Assembly (NCBI GenBank): GCA_024653345.1
Contig: JANLFV010000004.1
Location: 77,759 to 141,758, forward strand
Direction of reading: 5' to 3'
Length of the DNA: 64,000 nucleotides
Source of the DNA: Candidatus Acetothermia bacterium
Lineage (GTDB): Bacteria; Bipolaricaulota; Bipolaricaulia; RBG-16-55-9; JANLFV01
The notes under the pieces are model-generated. The model had not been told where the DNA came from and ran no database searches. It worked only from the letters and a program-made list of their open reading frames with translations. Every line of letters begins with the position of its first letter. Position 1 is the first letter of the stretch. A program made the translations under genes and the position numbers. Below, one piece after another: positions 18,430 through 26,313 of this stretch.

Positions 18430-19703
18430 TGCGCGGACCGCGGTTCCTCTCCTCCCTCGGCACGCTGATCCTCCTCATTCTCCTCGTGGGGCTTCTCCTG
18501 AGGCGGGGCGAGCTGTTGCTCCTGATCCTCCCTCTGCTCGTCTACCTCAGCGCCGGGATTTGGCTGGGCACATCGGTCGAGGAGGTGAAGCTCACCGCTC
18601 AGCGGAAGATCAGCCAACGCCAGCTCCTCAGCCGCGAGGAGGCCATCGTCCGCGTCGAGGTTCTCAATGAAGGGAAGCGCCGCTTGAGCGAGGTCCAGCT
18701 GCTGGACGCTCTCCCGGAGGGGCTGACGGTCCTGGAAGGCGAGACGAGGCTTGTCACCTCGCTCGGGCCCGGCGAGCAAGCGGCGCTCGAGTATCGCGTC
18801 ACGGCCGCGCGGGGGCGGTTCGAGCTCTTCCATCTCCGCGCCAGGGTCGGTGACAGCCTGGGGTTCAACCTCATCGATCTCGAGCTGCCCTGCCCCGGCG
18901 AGATCCTCTTCACGCCGCGGTTCGAGGAGTTGCGGGACATCGCGATCGCTCCACGCCGGACGAAGGTCTACTCCGGGGTGGTGAAGGCCCGTCTGGGCGG
19001 GACGGGGGTCGAGTTCTTCGGGACGCGGGAATACTATCAAGGGGACGAGTTCCGCTGGATCGATTGGAACGCCACGGCCCGGCTCGGGCGGCTGATCACC
19101 GCGGAGTTCGAGCAGGAGAGGGTAGCCGATGTCGGGCTGATCCTCGACGCGCGCGCTCGCGCGGACATCACCGTCGGGGACGAGTCGCTCTTCGAATGCT
19201 CCGTCCAGGCGGCGGCCTCGCTCGCCCGCTACTTCATCAAGGGCGGGAATCGGGTCGGGCTCCTGATCTACGGCCGCTATCTCGACTGGACCTTCCCCGG
19301 CTATGGCCGCCTCCAGCTTCTGAAGCTCCTCAAGGCCCTCACCCGCGCGGAGAAGGGGGACAAGGCGATCTTCGAGGGCTTGGAGAACATCCACCGGCGG
19401 CTCTTCCCCGCGGGCTCGCAGATCGTCCTCATCAGCCGGCTCCTCGAGCAGGACATCGAAGTTCTGCGCCGATTGCGAGCGATGTATTCCGTGATCGTGG
19501 TCTCACCCGACCCGCTGGAGTTCGAGCTAGCCCGCCTCCCTGTGAAGGACGAGACGGTGGAGCTGGCTTGGCGGATCGGCCGGCTTCGGCGGGAGCTGAT
19601 GCTGAACAAGCTCCGGGAGGCTGGGGTCCGAGTGGTCGACTGGAAGGCGAGCGACCCGCTGAAGGCCGCGGCGCGGGAGGCCCTCTCAAGGTTGCGGCGA
19701 TGA
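18429..19703 (+). CDS. DUF58 domain-containing protein
   Basis: 424 residues. Two N-terminal membrane segments (about 10-40), a beta-rich extracytoplasmic section, then the DUF58 signature Y-x-GDEFRWIDWNATARLG (about residue 200). A VWA-like C-terminal part follows (VGLILDARARADITVG, GNRVGLLIYGRYL). Usual partner of MoxR. The following gene starts inside its stop (ATGA). Confidence 0.92.
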   Translation: MRGPRFLSSLGTLILLILLVGLLLRRGELLLLILPLLVYLSAGIWLGTSVEEVKLTAQRKISQRQLLSREEAIVRVEVLNEGKRRLSEVQLLDALPEGLTVLEGETRLVTSLGPGEQAALEYRVTAARGRFELFHLRARVGDSLGFNLIDLELPCPGEILFTPRFEELRDIAIAPRRTKVYSGVVKARLGGTGVEFFGTREYYQGDEFRWIDWNATARLGRLITAEFEQERVADVGLILDARARADITVGDESLFECSVQAAASLARYFIKGGNRVGLLIYGRYLDWTFPGYGRLQLLKLLKALTRAEKGDKAIFEGLENIHRRLFPAGSQIVLISRLLEQDIEVLRRLRAMYSVIVVSPDPLEFELARLPVKDETVELAWRIGRLRRELMLNKLREAGVRVVDWKASDPLKAAAREALSRLRR

Positions 19704-20194
19704 GCGTCTGGTTTGCTCGCGCGGCTCTTCTGGCGTCCGGGGCATTCCTGGTGGCGGCGGCGATTCCGGCCGAGGCCGGCCTCCGCTGGAGCCTTCTGGG
19801 CGCGGCGTTCGTGATCCTCGGCCTTTGGCTGGGAAGCTATTTCACGCGCTTCGAGCGGCTCCCGACCGTGGGGCTGGCGGGGATGGTCGCTCTGGCAGGC
19901 GTTGCCGTCTATTTCGGGCTGAATGCAACATTCATCCTGATCGCGCTGCTGCTGGCCATGGTCGGCTGGGACCTCGATCTCTTCGCCCGCCGGCTGTGGG
20001 GGTTCGTCAGAATTGAGGGCGGAGTGGTCAGTCGCCACCTGCGCGCCACGGCGATCGTCGGCCTGATCGGGCTGGGCCTGGTCCTGCTCGGCCTGCATGT
20101 CAGCTCTGCGGTGAGCTTTTGGCCCGCGCTGCTTCTGGCCGCGGTGAGCTTCGCCAGCCTCGTGGCGCTCCTCCGGCTGAGCGCCAGCCCCTGA
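19700..20194 (+). CDS. Small polytopic membrane protein ending the MoxR/DUF58 cluster
   Basis: 164 residues, almost entirely hydrophobic with about five or six membrane segments and a basic loop (ARRLWGFVR) in the middle. The ATG overlaps the DUF58 stop. No family recognised. The cluster lacks the transglutaminase that often completes MoxR/DUF58/DUF4129 loci, and this protein shows no catalytic motif. Confidence 0.75.
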   Translation: MSVWFARAALLASGAFLVAAAIPAEAGLRWSLLGAAFVILGLWLGSYFTRFERLPTVGLAGMVALAGVAVYFGLNATFILIALLLAMVGWDLDLFARRLWGFVRIEGGVVSRHLRATAIVGLIGLGLVLLGLHVSSAVSFWPALLLAAVSFASLVALLRLSASP

Positions 20195-20201
20195 GCCGCC
20201 T

Positions 20202-20230
20202 TTGACCCCTGCACCCCGAACTGCTATACT
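20202..20230 (+). promoter_or_regulatory. Ferredoxin promoter
   Basis: TTGACC (20202-20207), 17-nt spacer, TATACT (20225-20230) preceded by TGC. The start codon is 45 nt downstream with ribosome-binding site gaggagg. Confidence 0.75.
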
Positions 20231-20275
20231 CTCCCTCAGAGTCGAGCACCAAGCTATCAGAGGAGGAAGAGGACG

Positions 20276-20533
20276 ATGGCCTATGTGATCTGCGAGCCCT
20301 GTGTTGGCGTGAAAGCCACCAAGTGCGTGGAGGTCTGCCCGGTCGATGCGATCCATCCCCGGCCAGACGAGCCCGGCCACAAGGAGGCCGAGCAATTATT
20401 CATCGATCCCAACACCTGCATCAGTTGCGGGGCCTGCGCTGCCGTCTGCCCGGCGAACGCGATCTACGCCGAAGAGGAGGTCCCGGCAAAGTGGAAGAGC
20501 TACATCGCCAAGAACGCTGAGCACTATAAGTGA
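20276..20533 (+). CDS. Ferredoxin with two Fe-S cluster motifs
   Basis: 85 residues. N-terminal cluster ligands lie in ICEPCVG...KCVEVCPVDAI and the second cluster in CISCGACAAVCPANAI. The first set has irregular spacing (C-x2-C-x7-C-x3-CP), as in seven-iron or Thermus/Azotobacter-like ferredoxins, so one cluster may be 3Fe-4S or an atypical 4Fe-4S. It is a cytosolic electron carrier. Its last 10 nt overlap the stop of the convergent RnfC-like gene. Confidence 0.93.
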   Translation: MAYVICEPCVGVKATKCVEVCPVDAIHPRPDEPGHKEAEQLFIDPNTCISCGACAAVCPANAIYAEEEVPAKWKSYIAKNAEHYK

Positions 20534-21582
20534 TCGCGCTCGATGATGAGGTAGTCCTTCGTCACTTCCTTGACGATCCCACTGATCGGGGCGTGGAGGT
20601 TGACCGAGAGGCACTTGAAGTCGGGGAGCTCCCCCTCAACGGCCCTCCCCACCAGCTGGTTCTCCTCGACCCGGTCCCCGGCCTTTACCAGGGCCCCCGA
20701 GGGCTGGCCGGTGCACTGCTTGAGGTAGAGCTTCACCCGCTTGATCCTGGAGGTCACATCGTGGACTTCCCTCGGCTCCCAGTGGAGGTATCTCTCAATC
20801 CCCAGCTTCCGCATGATCTCGGGGAGGCTCTCGCTCCAGGTCGGGCGGGTTTCCTCCCGCCGCTTGAACATCCCTTGATCGGTCACGAGGAGGCCGTTCG
20901 TCGTCTTCTTCACCGCATATTCCCCCACATCGATCTTGCTCCCCATCATCGGCCCGCCGTCGATGCACATCAGCTTGTGCGAGTTCCCTGTGATGACCCC
21001 GCTCATCCCCAGGAGGTCCATCGCATAGGTCCCGACCGGGGCGAGGTAGACCCGCGGCTCGGCCACCTCGCCGTAGACATTGATGTATTTCTGGGTCACT
21101 GGCTTTCCCAGGAAGAGGGCACGATACATGTTGTAGACCGTCTCCACATTGTTGACCGTCACCCCGAACTCCGGGGGATACTTGCCGAGGGGGATCTCAA
21201 TGCCGGTGATCGACTTGGTGAGCCAGCGCTCCTCACCCATCCCATAGAGCGAGGGTGTGTAGGCGATGTTAAACCGCTTCTCCAGCGGGGCGAGCTTCGG
21301 CCGATCCTTCTCCTTCGCCCCGATATAGATCTTCTGGAAGCCGAAGATCTCCTTGAGGGCATTCAGGATCAGCTCGAACTCGTCGGCGTGGGTCGTCAAG
21401 AGCAGCTTGTCTGCCTCGAGCCCCGGTTCGCCCTCCTCGGCGTTGACAATTAAGATCGGGGTCGGCTTGAGGTATTTGTAGTAGGTGGGGAACCCCGCCC
21501 CACCGGCCCCCACCAGCCCCATGTCGCGGAAGAGGCAAGCGGCCTCGCGCGGGTCCTTCGTGAGCGGCTGAGCCTTAGCCAT
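20524..21582 (-). CDS. RnfC/NuoF-like FMN-binding protein lacking the ferredoxin domain
   Basis: 352 residues. GLVGAGGAGFPTYYKY and IVNAEEGEPG are the FMN/NADH-site motifs of the RnfC/Nqo1 51-kDa family. An SLBB-type segment (YINVYGEVAEPRVYLAPVGT) follows and then a barrel-sandwich domain at the C-terminus (SGALVKAGDRV, LHAPISGIVKEV). RnfC and PduS proteins carry cysteine clusters for two 4Fe-4S centres; here only isolated cysteines are seen and the protein is shorter. It may hand electrons to the neighbouring ferredoxin, but no other Rnf subunits are present, so the electron partner is inferred. The shared 3' overlap could also cause mutual regulation. Confidence 0.85.
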   Translation of the reverse strand: MAKAQPLTKDPREAACLFRDMGLVGAGGAGFPTYYKYLKPTPILIVNAEEGEPGLEADKLLLTTHADEFELILNALKEIFGFQKIYIGAKEKDRPKLAPLEKRFNIAYTPSLYGMGEERWLTKSITGIEIPLGKYPPEFGVTVNNVETVYNMYRALFLGKPVTQKYINVYGEVAEPRVYLAPVGTYAMDLLGMSGVITGNSHKLMCIDGGPMMGSKIDVGEYAVKKTTNGLLVTDQGMFKRREETRPTWSESLPEIMRKLGIERYLHWEPREVHDVTSRIKRVKLYLKQCTGQPSGALVKAGDRVEENQLVGRAVEGELPDFKCLSVNLHAPISGIVKEVTKDYLIIERDHL

Positions 21583-21642
21583 GTCAAACCTCCAAGAACA
21601 GGATAAGTGCGATCAGCGAGATGTTAGGTGCACAGAGGTCAT

Positions 21643-21671
21643 TTGTCAAACCTCCGCCCGGCGGGGATAAT
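21643..21671 (+). promoter_or_regulatory. Promoter of thiamine pyrophosphokinase; leaderless
   Basis: TTGTCA (21643-21648), 17-nt spacer, GATAAT (21666-21671). The -10 contains the ATG at 21670, so that codon cannot be the start of a message made here. The next in-frame ATG, 21679, falls at the expected transcription start. Confidence 0.65.
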
Positions 21672-21678
21672 GAGCGCG

Positions 21679-22320
21679 ATGCCTCGATCAATTCTGATCT
21701 TGGGCAATGGCCCCTGGCACGGGGTGGAGTTCCTCCCGGACCTCCTGGCGGAAGCGGACTACATCATCGCTGCGGACGGGGGCGCGGCCCGCGCGCTGAG
21801 GCTCGGGTTGAGACCGCAGCTCGTCGTGGGGGACCTCGACTCTCTGGGGCCGGATGAGCGCGAGGCACTGACGCGGAGCGGGCTCGCGGTAATGGCCCAT
21901 CCTGCGGAGAAGGACCAGACCGATCTCGAACTGGCTCTCGACCGGGCGATCTCCCTCGGGCCGGAGAGGATCGTGCTCTTTGGGGTCCTGGGAGCGCGGC
22001 TCGACCAGAGCCTCGTGAACATCTTCCTCCTGGAGAAGGCCGCGCGCGCGGGAGTGGCCGCCCAGATCCTCGCCGGACGGGAGCGAATCTGGCTTGTGCC
22101 CAACCGATTGGAATTGGCCGGGGCCGAGCCGGGAGAGCTCGTCTCGCTCCTCCCGCTCTCCGAGGAGGTCGAGGGGGTCCAGACCTGGGGCTTGAGATAC
22201 CCGCTCCGGGGCGAGCGGCTGACGCGGGCCTCCTCCCGGGGAATCTCGAACGAGGTCACGGCCCTCCCGGCCGGGGTCGAGCTCAAGGGCGGCCTGCTAC
22301 TGGTGATCCACCGCCGTTGA
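21679..22320 (+). CDS. Thiamine pyrophosphokinase
   Basis: 213 residues. The catalytic fold is recognised by ILGNGPWHG, ADGGAARAL, VVGDLDSL and EKDQTDLELAL, followed by VLGARLDQSLVN. It transfers pyrophosphate from ATP to thiamine to make TPP. The gene stands directly upstream of a TPP-riboswitch-controlled thiamine transporter, which agrees with salvage of imported thiamine. The start at 21679 is chosen because the upstream in-frame ATG (21670) lies inside the promoter's -10 element. No ribosome-binding site precedes it. Confidence 0.92.
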   Translation: MPRSILILGNGPWHGVEFLPDLLAEADYIIAADGGAARALRLGLRPQLVVGDLDSLGPDEREALTRSGLAVMAHPAEKDQTDLELALDRAISLGPERIVLFGVLGARLDQSLVNIFLLEKAARAGVAAQILAGRERIWLVPNRLELAGAEPGELVSLLPLSEEVEGVQTWGLRYPLRGERLTRASSRGISNEVTALPAGVELKGGLLLVIHRR

Positions 22321-22345
22321 TCTAGCTGGGGGCTGTCGATATAAT
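22317..22345 (+). promoter_or_regulatory. Promoter of the thiBPQ operon
   Basis: TTGATC (22317-22322), overlapping the upstream stop codon, 17-nt spacer, TATAAT (22340-22345). Transcription would begin just before the TPP riboswitch. Confidence 0.7.
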
Positions 22346-22352
22346 CAATTCG

Positions 22353-22440
22353 ACAGGGGAGCTCGGATGGACCGGGCTGAGAGGGCCGTAAAGGCCGACC
22401 CTTCGAACCTGATCCGGGTAATGCCGGCGTAGGGAGCCTT
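22353..22440 (+). ncRNA. TPP riboswitch (THI element)
   Basis: Contains the conserved THI-box parts in order: ggggagct, gggctgagagggc, gacccttcgaacctgatc, cgggtaatgccggcg and tagggagcc. It binds thiamine pyrophosphate in the leader of the thiBPQ transporter genes, so transport falls when TPP is plentiful. Confidence 0.95.
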
Positions 22441-22458
22441 CCTGGCAAGCCTGGGCCT

Positions 22459-22488
22459 TCCCTCCCCCTTCTTGCAGCAGAGGAGGGA
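22459..22488 (+). promoter_or_regulatory. Shine-Dalgarno-sequestering hairpin of the TPP riboswitch
   Basis: TCCCTCC (22459-22465) is the exact complement of GGAGGGA (22482-22488), which is the ribosome-binding site of thiB seven bases before its ATG. This suggests that the riboswitch controls translation; no T-run for transcription termination is visible. Confidence 0.6.
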
Positions 22489-22494
22489 TCCACG

Positions 22495-23526
22495 ATGCGG
22501 AAAGTGCTCTTCGCAGCGGTGGCTTTGGCGCTCGGCCTCCTCTTCTCCGCCGCGGCAGAGGTCCCCGCGCTTGTCGTCTACACCTACGACAGCTTCGCCT
22601 CCTGGGGCCCGGCGGCGTTCATCGAGGAGGAGTTCGAGCGAGACCATGCTGTGGACGTGCAGTTCATCGCGACCGCCGATTCGCGGGCGATGCTCGTCAA
22701 GTTGATCCGGGAGCGTGAGGCGGGAGAGCAGGGAGCGGACGTCTTCATCGGCGTCGAGGCGGCCGACCTGGCGAGAGCGAAGGCTTCCGACCTCTTCATC
22801 CCCTTAACCGCTGAGGACGTGCCGACGCTGACCAAGGTCCCCGAGGCCTTGCTGATCGATCCCGAGATGATGCTCATCCCTTATGAGCACGGCTATATCA
22901 CTCTCGTCTACGATGGCGAGGCTCTCCAGACCAGCGATGTCCCCCGGACCTTCCCGGAGCTACTCGATTCTCGCTACCGGAGGATGCTGATCCTCGAGGA
23001 CCCGCGGCTCTCCTCGCCCGGGCTGTCGTTCCTGCTCTGGACGATCCATCAGTTCGGCGACCCGGGCTACCTCGACTACTGGCGGGAGCTCCTGCCGAAC
23101 ATCCTCACCATCGCCGGCGGCTGGAGCGAGGCCTACGAGCTCTTCCTCGCAGGCGAGGGGCCGATCGTCCTCAGCTTCTCCACCGACACGGCCTACTCGG
23201 TGATCGAGACGGGGAGCGCGCGCTACAAGGTCATGCTCTTGAACAACCAGGGCTATCGGAATATCTATCTCATGGGCGTAGTCCGGGGGACGAGGCAGGA
23301 ACGGCTCGCGAAGGAGTTCCTGGACTTCGTCCTCTCCCCAGCGGTTCAGGAGCGGATTCCACTCACGGAGTGGATGTTCCCGGCCAACCCCGAGGCCCTC
23401 TTGCCGGTTGAGTTCTACCAGTATGCGGTCGTCCCGCCCCAGCCGGTGATGCTCTCCCCGGAGGAGGTCGGGCAGAACCTCGACCGCTGGCTGAGAGAAT
23501 GGGCCAGCGTCATCGTGGGAGGCTAG
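22495..23526 (+). CDS. thiB: Thiamine ABC transporter, periplasmic binding protein
   Basis: 343 residues. Signal peptide (residues 1-21), then the family start LVVYTYDSFASWGP, with EEEFERDHAVDVQF and QGADVFIGVEAADLARA as in ThiB/TbpA. The binding protein delivers thiamine, and possibly its phosphates, to ThiP. It sits under a TPP riboswitch and is followed by the permease and ATPase genes, which fixes the substrate with good confidence. Confidence 0.93.
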   Translation: MRKVLFAAVALALGLLFSAAAEVPALVVYTYDSFASWGPAAFIEEEFERDHAVDVQFIATADSRAMLVKLIREREAGEQGADVFIGVEAADLARAKASDLFIPLTAEDVPTLTKVPEALLIDPEMMLIPYEHGYITLVYDGEALQTSDVPRTFPELLDSRYRRMLILEDPRLSSPGLSFLLWTIHQFGDPGYLDYWRELLPNILTIAGGWSEAYELFLAGEGPIVLSFSTDTAYSVIETGSARYKVMLLNNQGYRNIYLMGVVRGTRQERLAKEFLDFVLSPAVQERIPLTEWMFPANPEALLPVEFYQYAVVPPQPVMLSPEEVGQNLDRWLREWASVIVGG

Positions 23527-23566
23527 GATAAAGAGACTGGGCCGGGCGGCGCTCGTCGGGACCCCG

Positions 23567-25228
23567 GTGGCCTTCCTGGCCTGCGCCTTCTACTACCCCC
23601 TCCTCCGCCTCTTCCAGGAGGGAGTGGTCGAGGACGGCCGGGTCACCCTGCGCTATCTGGCTGAGGTCTTCCGCGAGCCCTACTTCCGCCAGGTGATCCA
23701 GTTCACGGCCGAGCAGGCCCTGCTCAGCACCCTCCTGGCGATCGCCCTCGGCCTCCCCTGGGCGTACATCCTCACCCGCTACGACTTCCCGCTCAAGAGG
23801 ACCGTCCGGTCGGTCACGATCGTCCCCTTCGTCCTCCCGGCCGTCACGGTCGCTCTCGGGTTCATCCTCTTCTTCGGGAACAACGGCTACCTCAACCGAT
23901 TGCTGATGAGCCTCTTCCATCTCCAGAGCCCGCCGCTCAAGCTCCTCTATTCCCTCAAGGGGATCGTCCTGGCCCACGCCTTCTACAACGCCCCGATCAT
24001 CGCCAGGATGGTCCATGCCCAGTGGGAGCGGCTCGACCCAGCCTACGAGGAGAGCGCCCAGGCCCTCGGGGCGGGCCGCCTCCGCCGCCTCTGGAGCTTG
24101 ACCTTGCCGCTCCTTCTCCCCAGCCTGATGACCGGCGCGGCCCTTGTCTTCATCTTCTGCTTCCTCAGTTTCCCCATCGTCCTCTCTCTGGGCGGGGCGC
24201 GGTTCTCCACGCTCGAGGTCGAGATCTACACGCAGTTCATCGTCCTGTATCAGCGGGAGCTCGGCGCGGCCTTGGCGCTCATTGAGGTCTTGCTCTCGCT
24301 CATGTTCACCTACGGCTACATCCTGCTCGAGGGCCGATTCTCCCGCGAGCTCGAGGCGGTCCGGCCCCGGCCGACCGTCCCGCTCTTCACCAAGCCGACC
24401 TGGGGGAAGGCCGCCCTGTGGGCCTTCATCCTGTTGAGCGGGCTCCTCTTCCTCGGCCCGCTCGCGGGAGTGGTCTATGACTCCTTCACTCGGGAGTGGG
24501 CCGGCCGGACCCTGCTGACGCTCGACTGGTATTCCTACATCTTCCGCCCGGAATACGAGGCGCTGATCGGTGCCCCGCCGCTGAACGCAATCCTCAACAG
24601 CCTCCAGTTCGGGCTGATCGCAATGGCCATCGCCGTGCTCGTCGGCCTTCCGATCGCCTTCACCGTTGCCAGAAGCCCCTTCCGAGGACGACGGCTCTTC
24701 GATACCATCGTCATGGCCCCCCTCGGGGTCTCCTCCGTCGCCGTGGGAGGGGCGCTCCTGCTGGCCTTCCTTCGGACGCCGCTGCGCGGAGGCTGGCTCG
24801 CCATTCCCCTAGCCCACGCGATCCTCTCCTATCCCTTTGTGATCCGCGCGGTCGTCCCGATCCTCGAGGGCCTCGAGCGGAGCCTGGTCGAGGCCGCGCG
24901 GGGCCTGGGGGCCTCGCGGCTCCGGGCCTTCTGGGAGATCGAACTCCCCCTGATCCGCCGCGGGCTCCTCGTGGGCGCGGTCTTCGCCTTCGCCCTCTCT
25001 CTTGGGGAGATGAGTGCGACGATCATGCTCGCCCGCCCGGAATGGAAGACGATGCCCCTGGTGGTCAACGACCTCCGTGCGGCACGGAGCTTCGGGGGCG
25101 CAAGCGCGATGAGCACGCTCCTCATCCTCGTCACCAGCGGGAGCTTTATCGTCATCGAGCGGTTCGGAGAGCGGCTCTTCGGCGGCCCACCGCGGGGAAG
25201 AAGAGGAGCGGACCGATGGTCGAGGTGA
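23567..25228 (+). CDS. thiP: Thiamine ABC transporter, permease (two fused permease halves)
   Basis: At least 553 residues with about twelve membrane segments. It is a duplicated permease with two EAA-type loops (EESAQALGAGRLRRLWSLTLPLLLPS and VEAARGLGASRLRAFWEIELPLI, both positions where the ATPase docks). The listed GTG start lacks a ribosome-binding site and removes the short basic N-terminus. The frame stays open upstream to an ATA codon at 23528, which has gggagg (23517-23522) at ideal distance and would add the N-terminus IKRLGRAALVGTP. I think the true start is there. Its end overlaps thiQ by 13 nt. Confidence 0.9.
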   Translation: MAFLACAFYYPLLRLFQEGVVEDGRVTLRYLAEVFREPYFRQVIQFTAEQALLSTLLAIALGLPWAYILTRYDFPLKRTVRSVTIVPFVLPAVTVALGFILFFGNNGYLNRLLMSLFHLQSPPLKLLYSLKGIVLAHAFYNAPIIARMVHAQWERLDPAYEESAQALGAGRLRRLWSLTLPLLLPSLMTGAALVFIFCFLSFPIVLSLGGARFSTLEVEIYTQFIVLYQRELGAALALIEVLLSLMFTYGYILLEGRFSRELEAVRPRPTVPLFTKPTWGKAALWAFILLSGLLFLGPLAGVVYDSFTREWAGRTLLTLDWYSYIFRPEYEALIGAPPLNAILNSLQFGLIAMAIAVLVGLPIAFTVARSPFRGRRLFDTIVMAPLGVSSVAVGGALLLAFLRTPLRGGWLAIPLAHAILSYPFVIRAVVPILEGLERSLVEAARGLGASRLRAFWEIELPLIRRGLLVGAVFAFALSLGEMSATIMLARPEWKTMPLVVNDLRAARSFGGASAMSTLLILVTSGSFIVIERFGERLFGGPPRGRRGADRWSR

Positions 25229-26289
25229 GGCTCGCGCGGGTGAGGAAGAGCTTCAACTCTGTCTTGGCTGTCGATGATGTCTCCTTCACGGTTGCCGAGG
25301 GGGAGTTCTTGGCCCTCGTCGGCCCCTCGGGGTGCGGGAAGACGACGATCCTGAGGCTGATCGCGGGCTTCGAAAGGCCGGATGCGGGGGACATCCTCTT
25401 CTCTGGAAGGAGCGTCCTCGCTCTCCCCGCCGAGCGCCGGCGCGTGGGGATGGTCTTCCAGAACTATGCGCTCTTCCCCCACATGACCGTCGCGGGCAAT
25501 GTAGGCTACGGCCTCCGCTTCAGGCCGGGGAGCGATAGGCGAGCGCGAGTGGCGGAACTCCTCCGTCTTGTGGACCTGGCGGGCCTGGAGGACCGTAGCC
25601 CAGCGGAGCTCTCCGCAGGCCAGCGTCAGCGGGCGGCGCTCGCCCGGACCTTGGCCCCCGAGCCGCAGCTCCTCCTGCTGGACGAGCCGCTCTCCGCGCT
25701 CGACGCCAAGCTCCGCGAGCGGCTCCGCCTCGAGATCAGGCGCCTTCAGCGCCAGCTGAGAATCACGACGATCTATGTCACCCACGACCAGGAGGAGGCC
25801 CTGGCGATCTCCGACCGCGTGGCAGTCATGAACAGCGGGAGGATCGAACAGCTCGGAACCCCACAAGAGGTCTACGCCAGGCCGGCAACGGCCTTCGTCG
25901 CCTCGTTCATCGGGCGGGGGAACTTGCTCTCCGGGGAGATATCCGAGATCGAATCGGGCAAGCTCGTAGTTCGACTCCTCCCCCAGGGCCCCGCGGTGGC
26001 CGTGGCAGCGGAGGCGACCGCGGATTGCCTTCCCGGAGAGCAGGTGAAGTTCCTCATCCGCCCGGAGCGGATCAAGCTCGGGGCCGGCCTGGCGAACAGG
26101 CTCCGTGGCCGGCTGAAGGGCGTGGAGTTTCTCGGCGACGCGATCTGGGCCTATCTCGACTGTGCGGGGAACGAACTGCGAGTGAAGCTCGCGCCGGGGG
26201 ATCTCGCGGTTGCGGAGGGTGAAGAGGTCGAGGTGAGCTTCTCCCCGTCTGACTGCTATCTGCTGCGCCACGCCGCTCGTTCGCCGTGA
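25216..26289 (+). CDS. thiQ: Thiamine ABC transporter, ATPase
   Basis: 357 residues. Walker A GPSGCGKTT, signature motif LSAGQRQRAALARTLA (S-A-G-Q in place of SGGQ), Walker B LLLLDEPLSALDAKLRERL, H-loop YVTHDQEEAL. A C-terminal TOBE-type domain (about 235-357) makes it longer than enterobacterial ThiQ (about 230 residues) and closer to the PotA/FbpC type. Energises ThiBP. The start at 25216 lies inside the end of thiP. Confidence 0.92.
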   Translation: MVEVRLARVRKSFNSVLAVDDVSFTVAEGEFLALVGPSGCGKTTILRLIAGFERPDAGDILFSGRSVLALPAERRRVGMVFQNYALFPHMTVAGNVGYGLRFRPGSDRRARVAELLRLVDLAGLEDRSPAELSAGQRQRAALARTLAPEPQLLLLDEPLSALDAKLRERLRLEIRRLQRQLRITTIYVTHDQEEALAISDRVAVMNSGRIEQLGTPQEVYARPATAFVASFIGRGNLLSGEISEIESGKLVVRLLPQGPAVAVAAEATADCLPGEQVKFLIRPERIKLGAGLANRLRGRLKGVEFLGDAIWAYLDCAGNELRVKLAPGDLAVAEGEEVEVSFSPSDCYLLRHAARSP

Positions 26290-26313
26290 GCGCCGGCCGC
26301 GCGTTCGAGCAGC

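Noticed and set aside
19064-19699. Long open frame before the last gene of the MoxR cluster
   Set aside because: It is a shifted-frame shadow of DUF58 with arginine/proline-rich nonsense. Only the part from 19700 is a gene.
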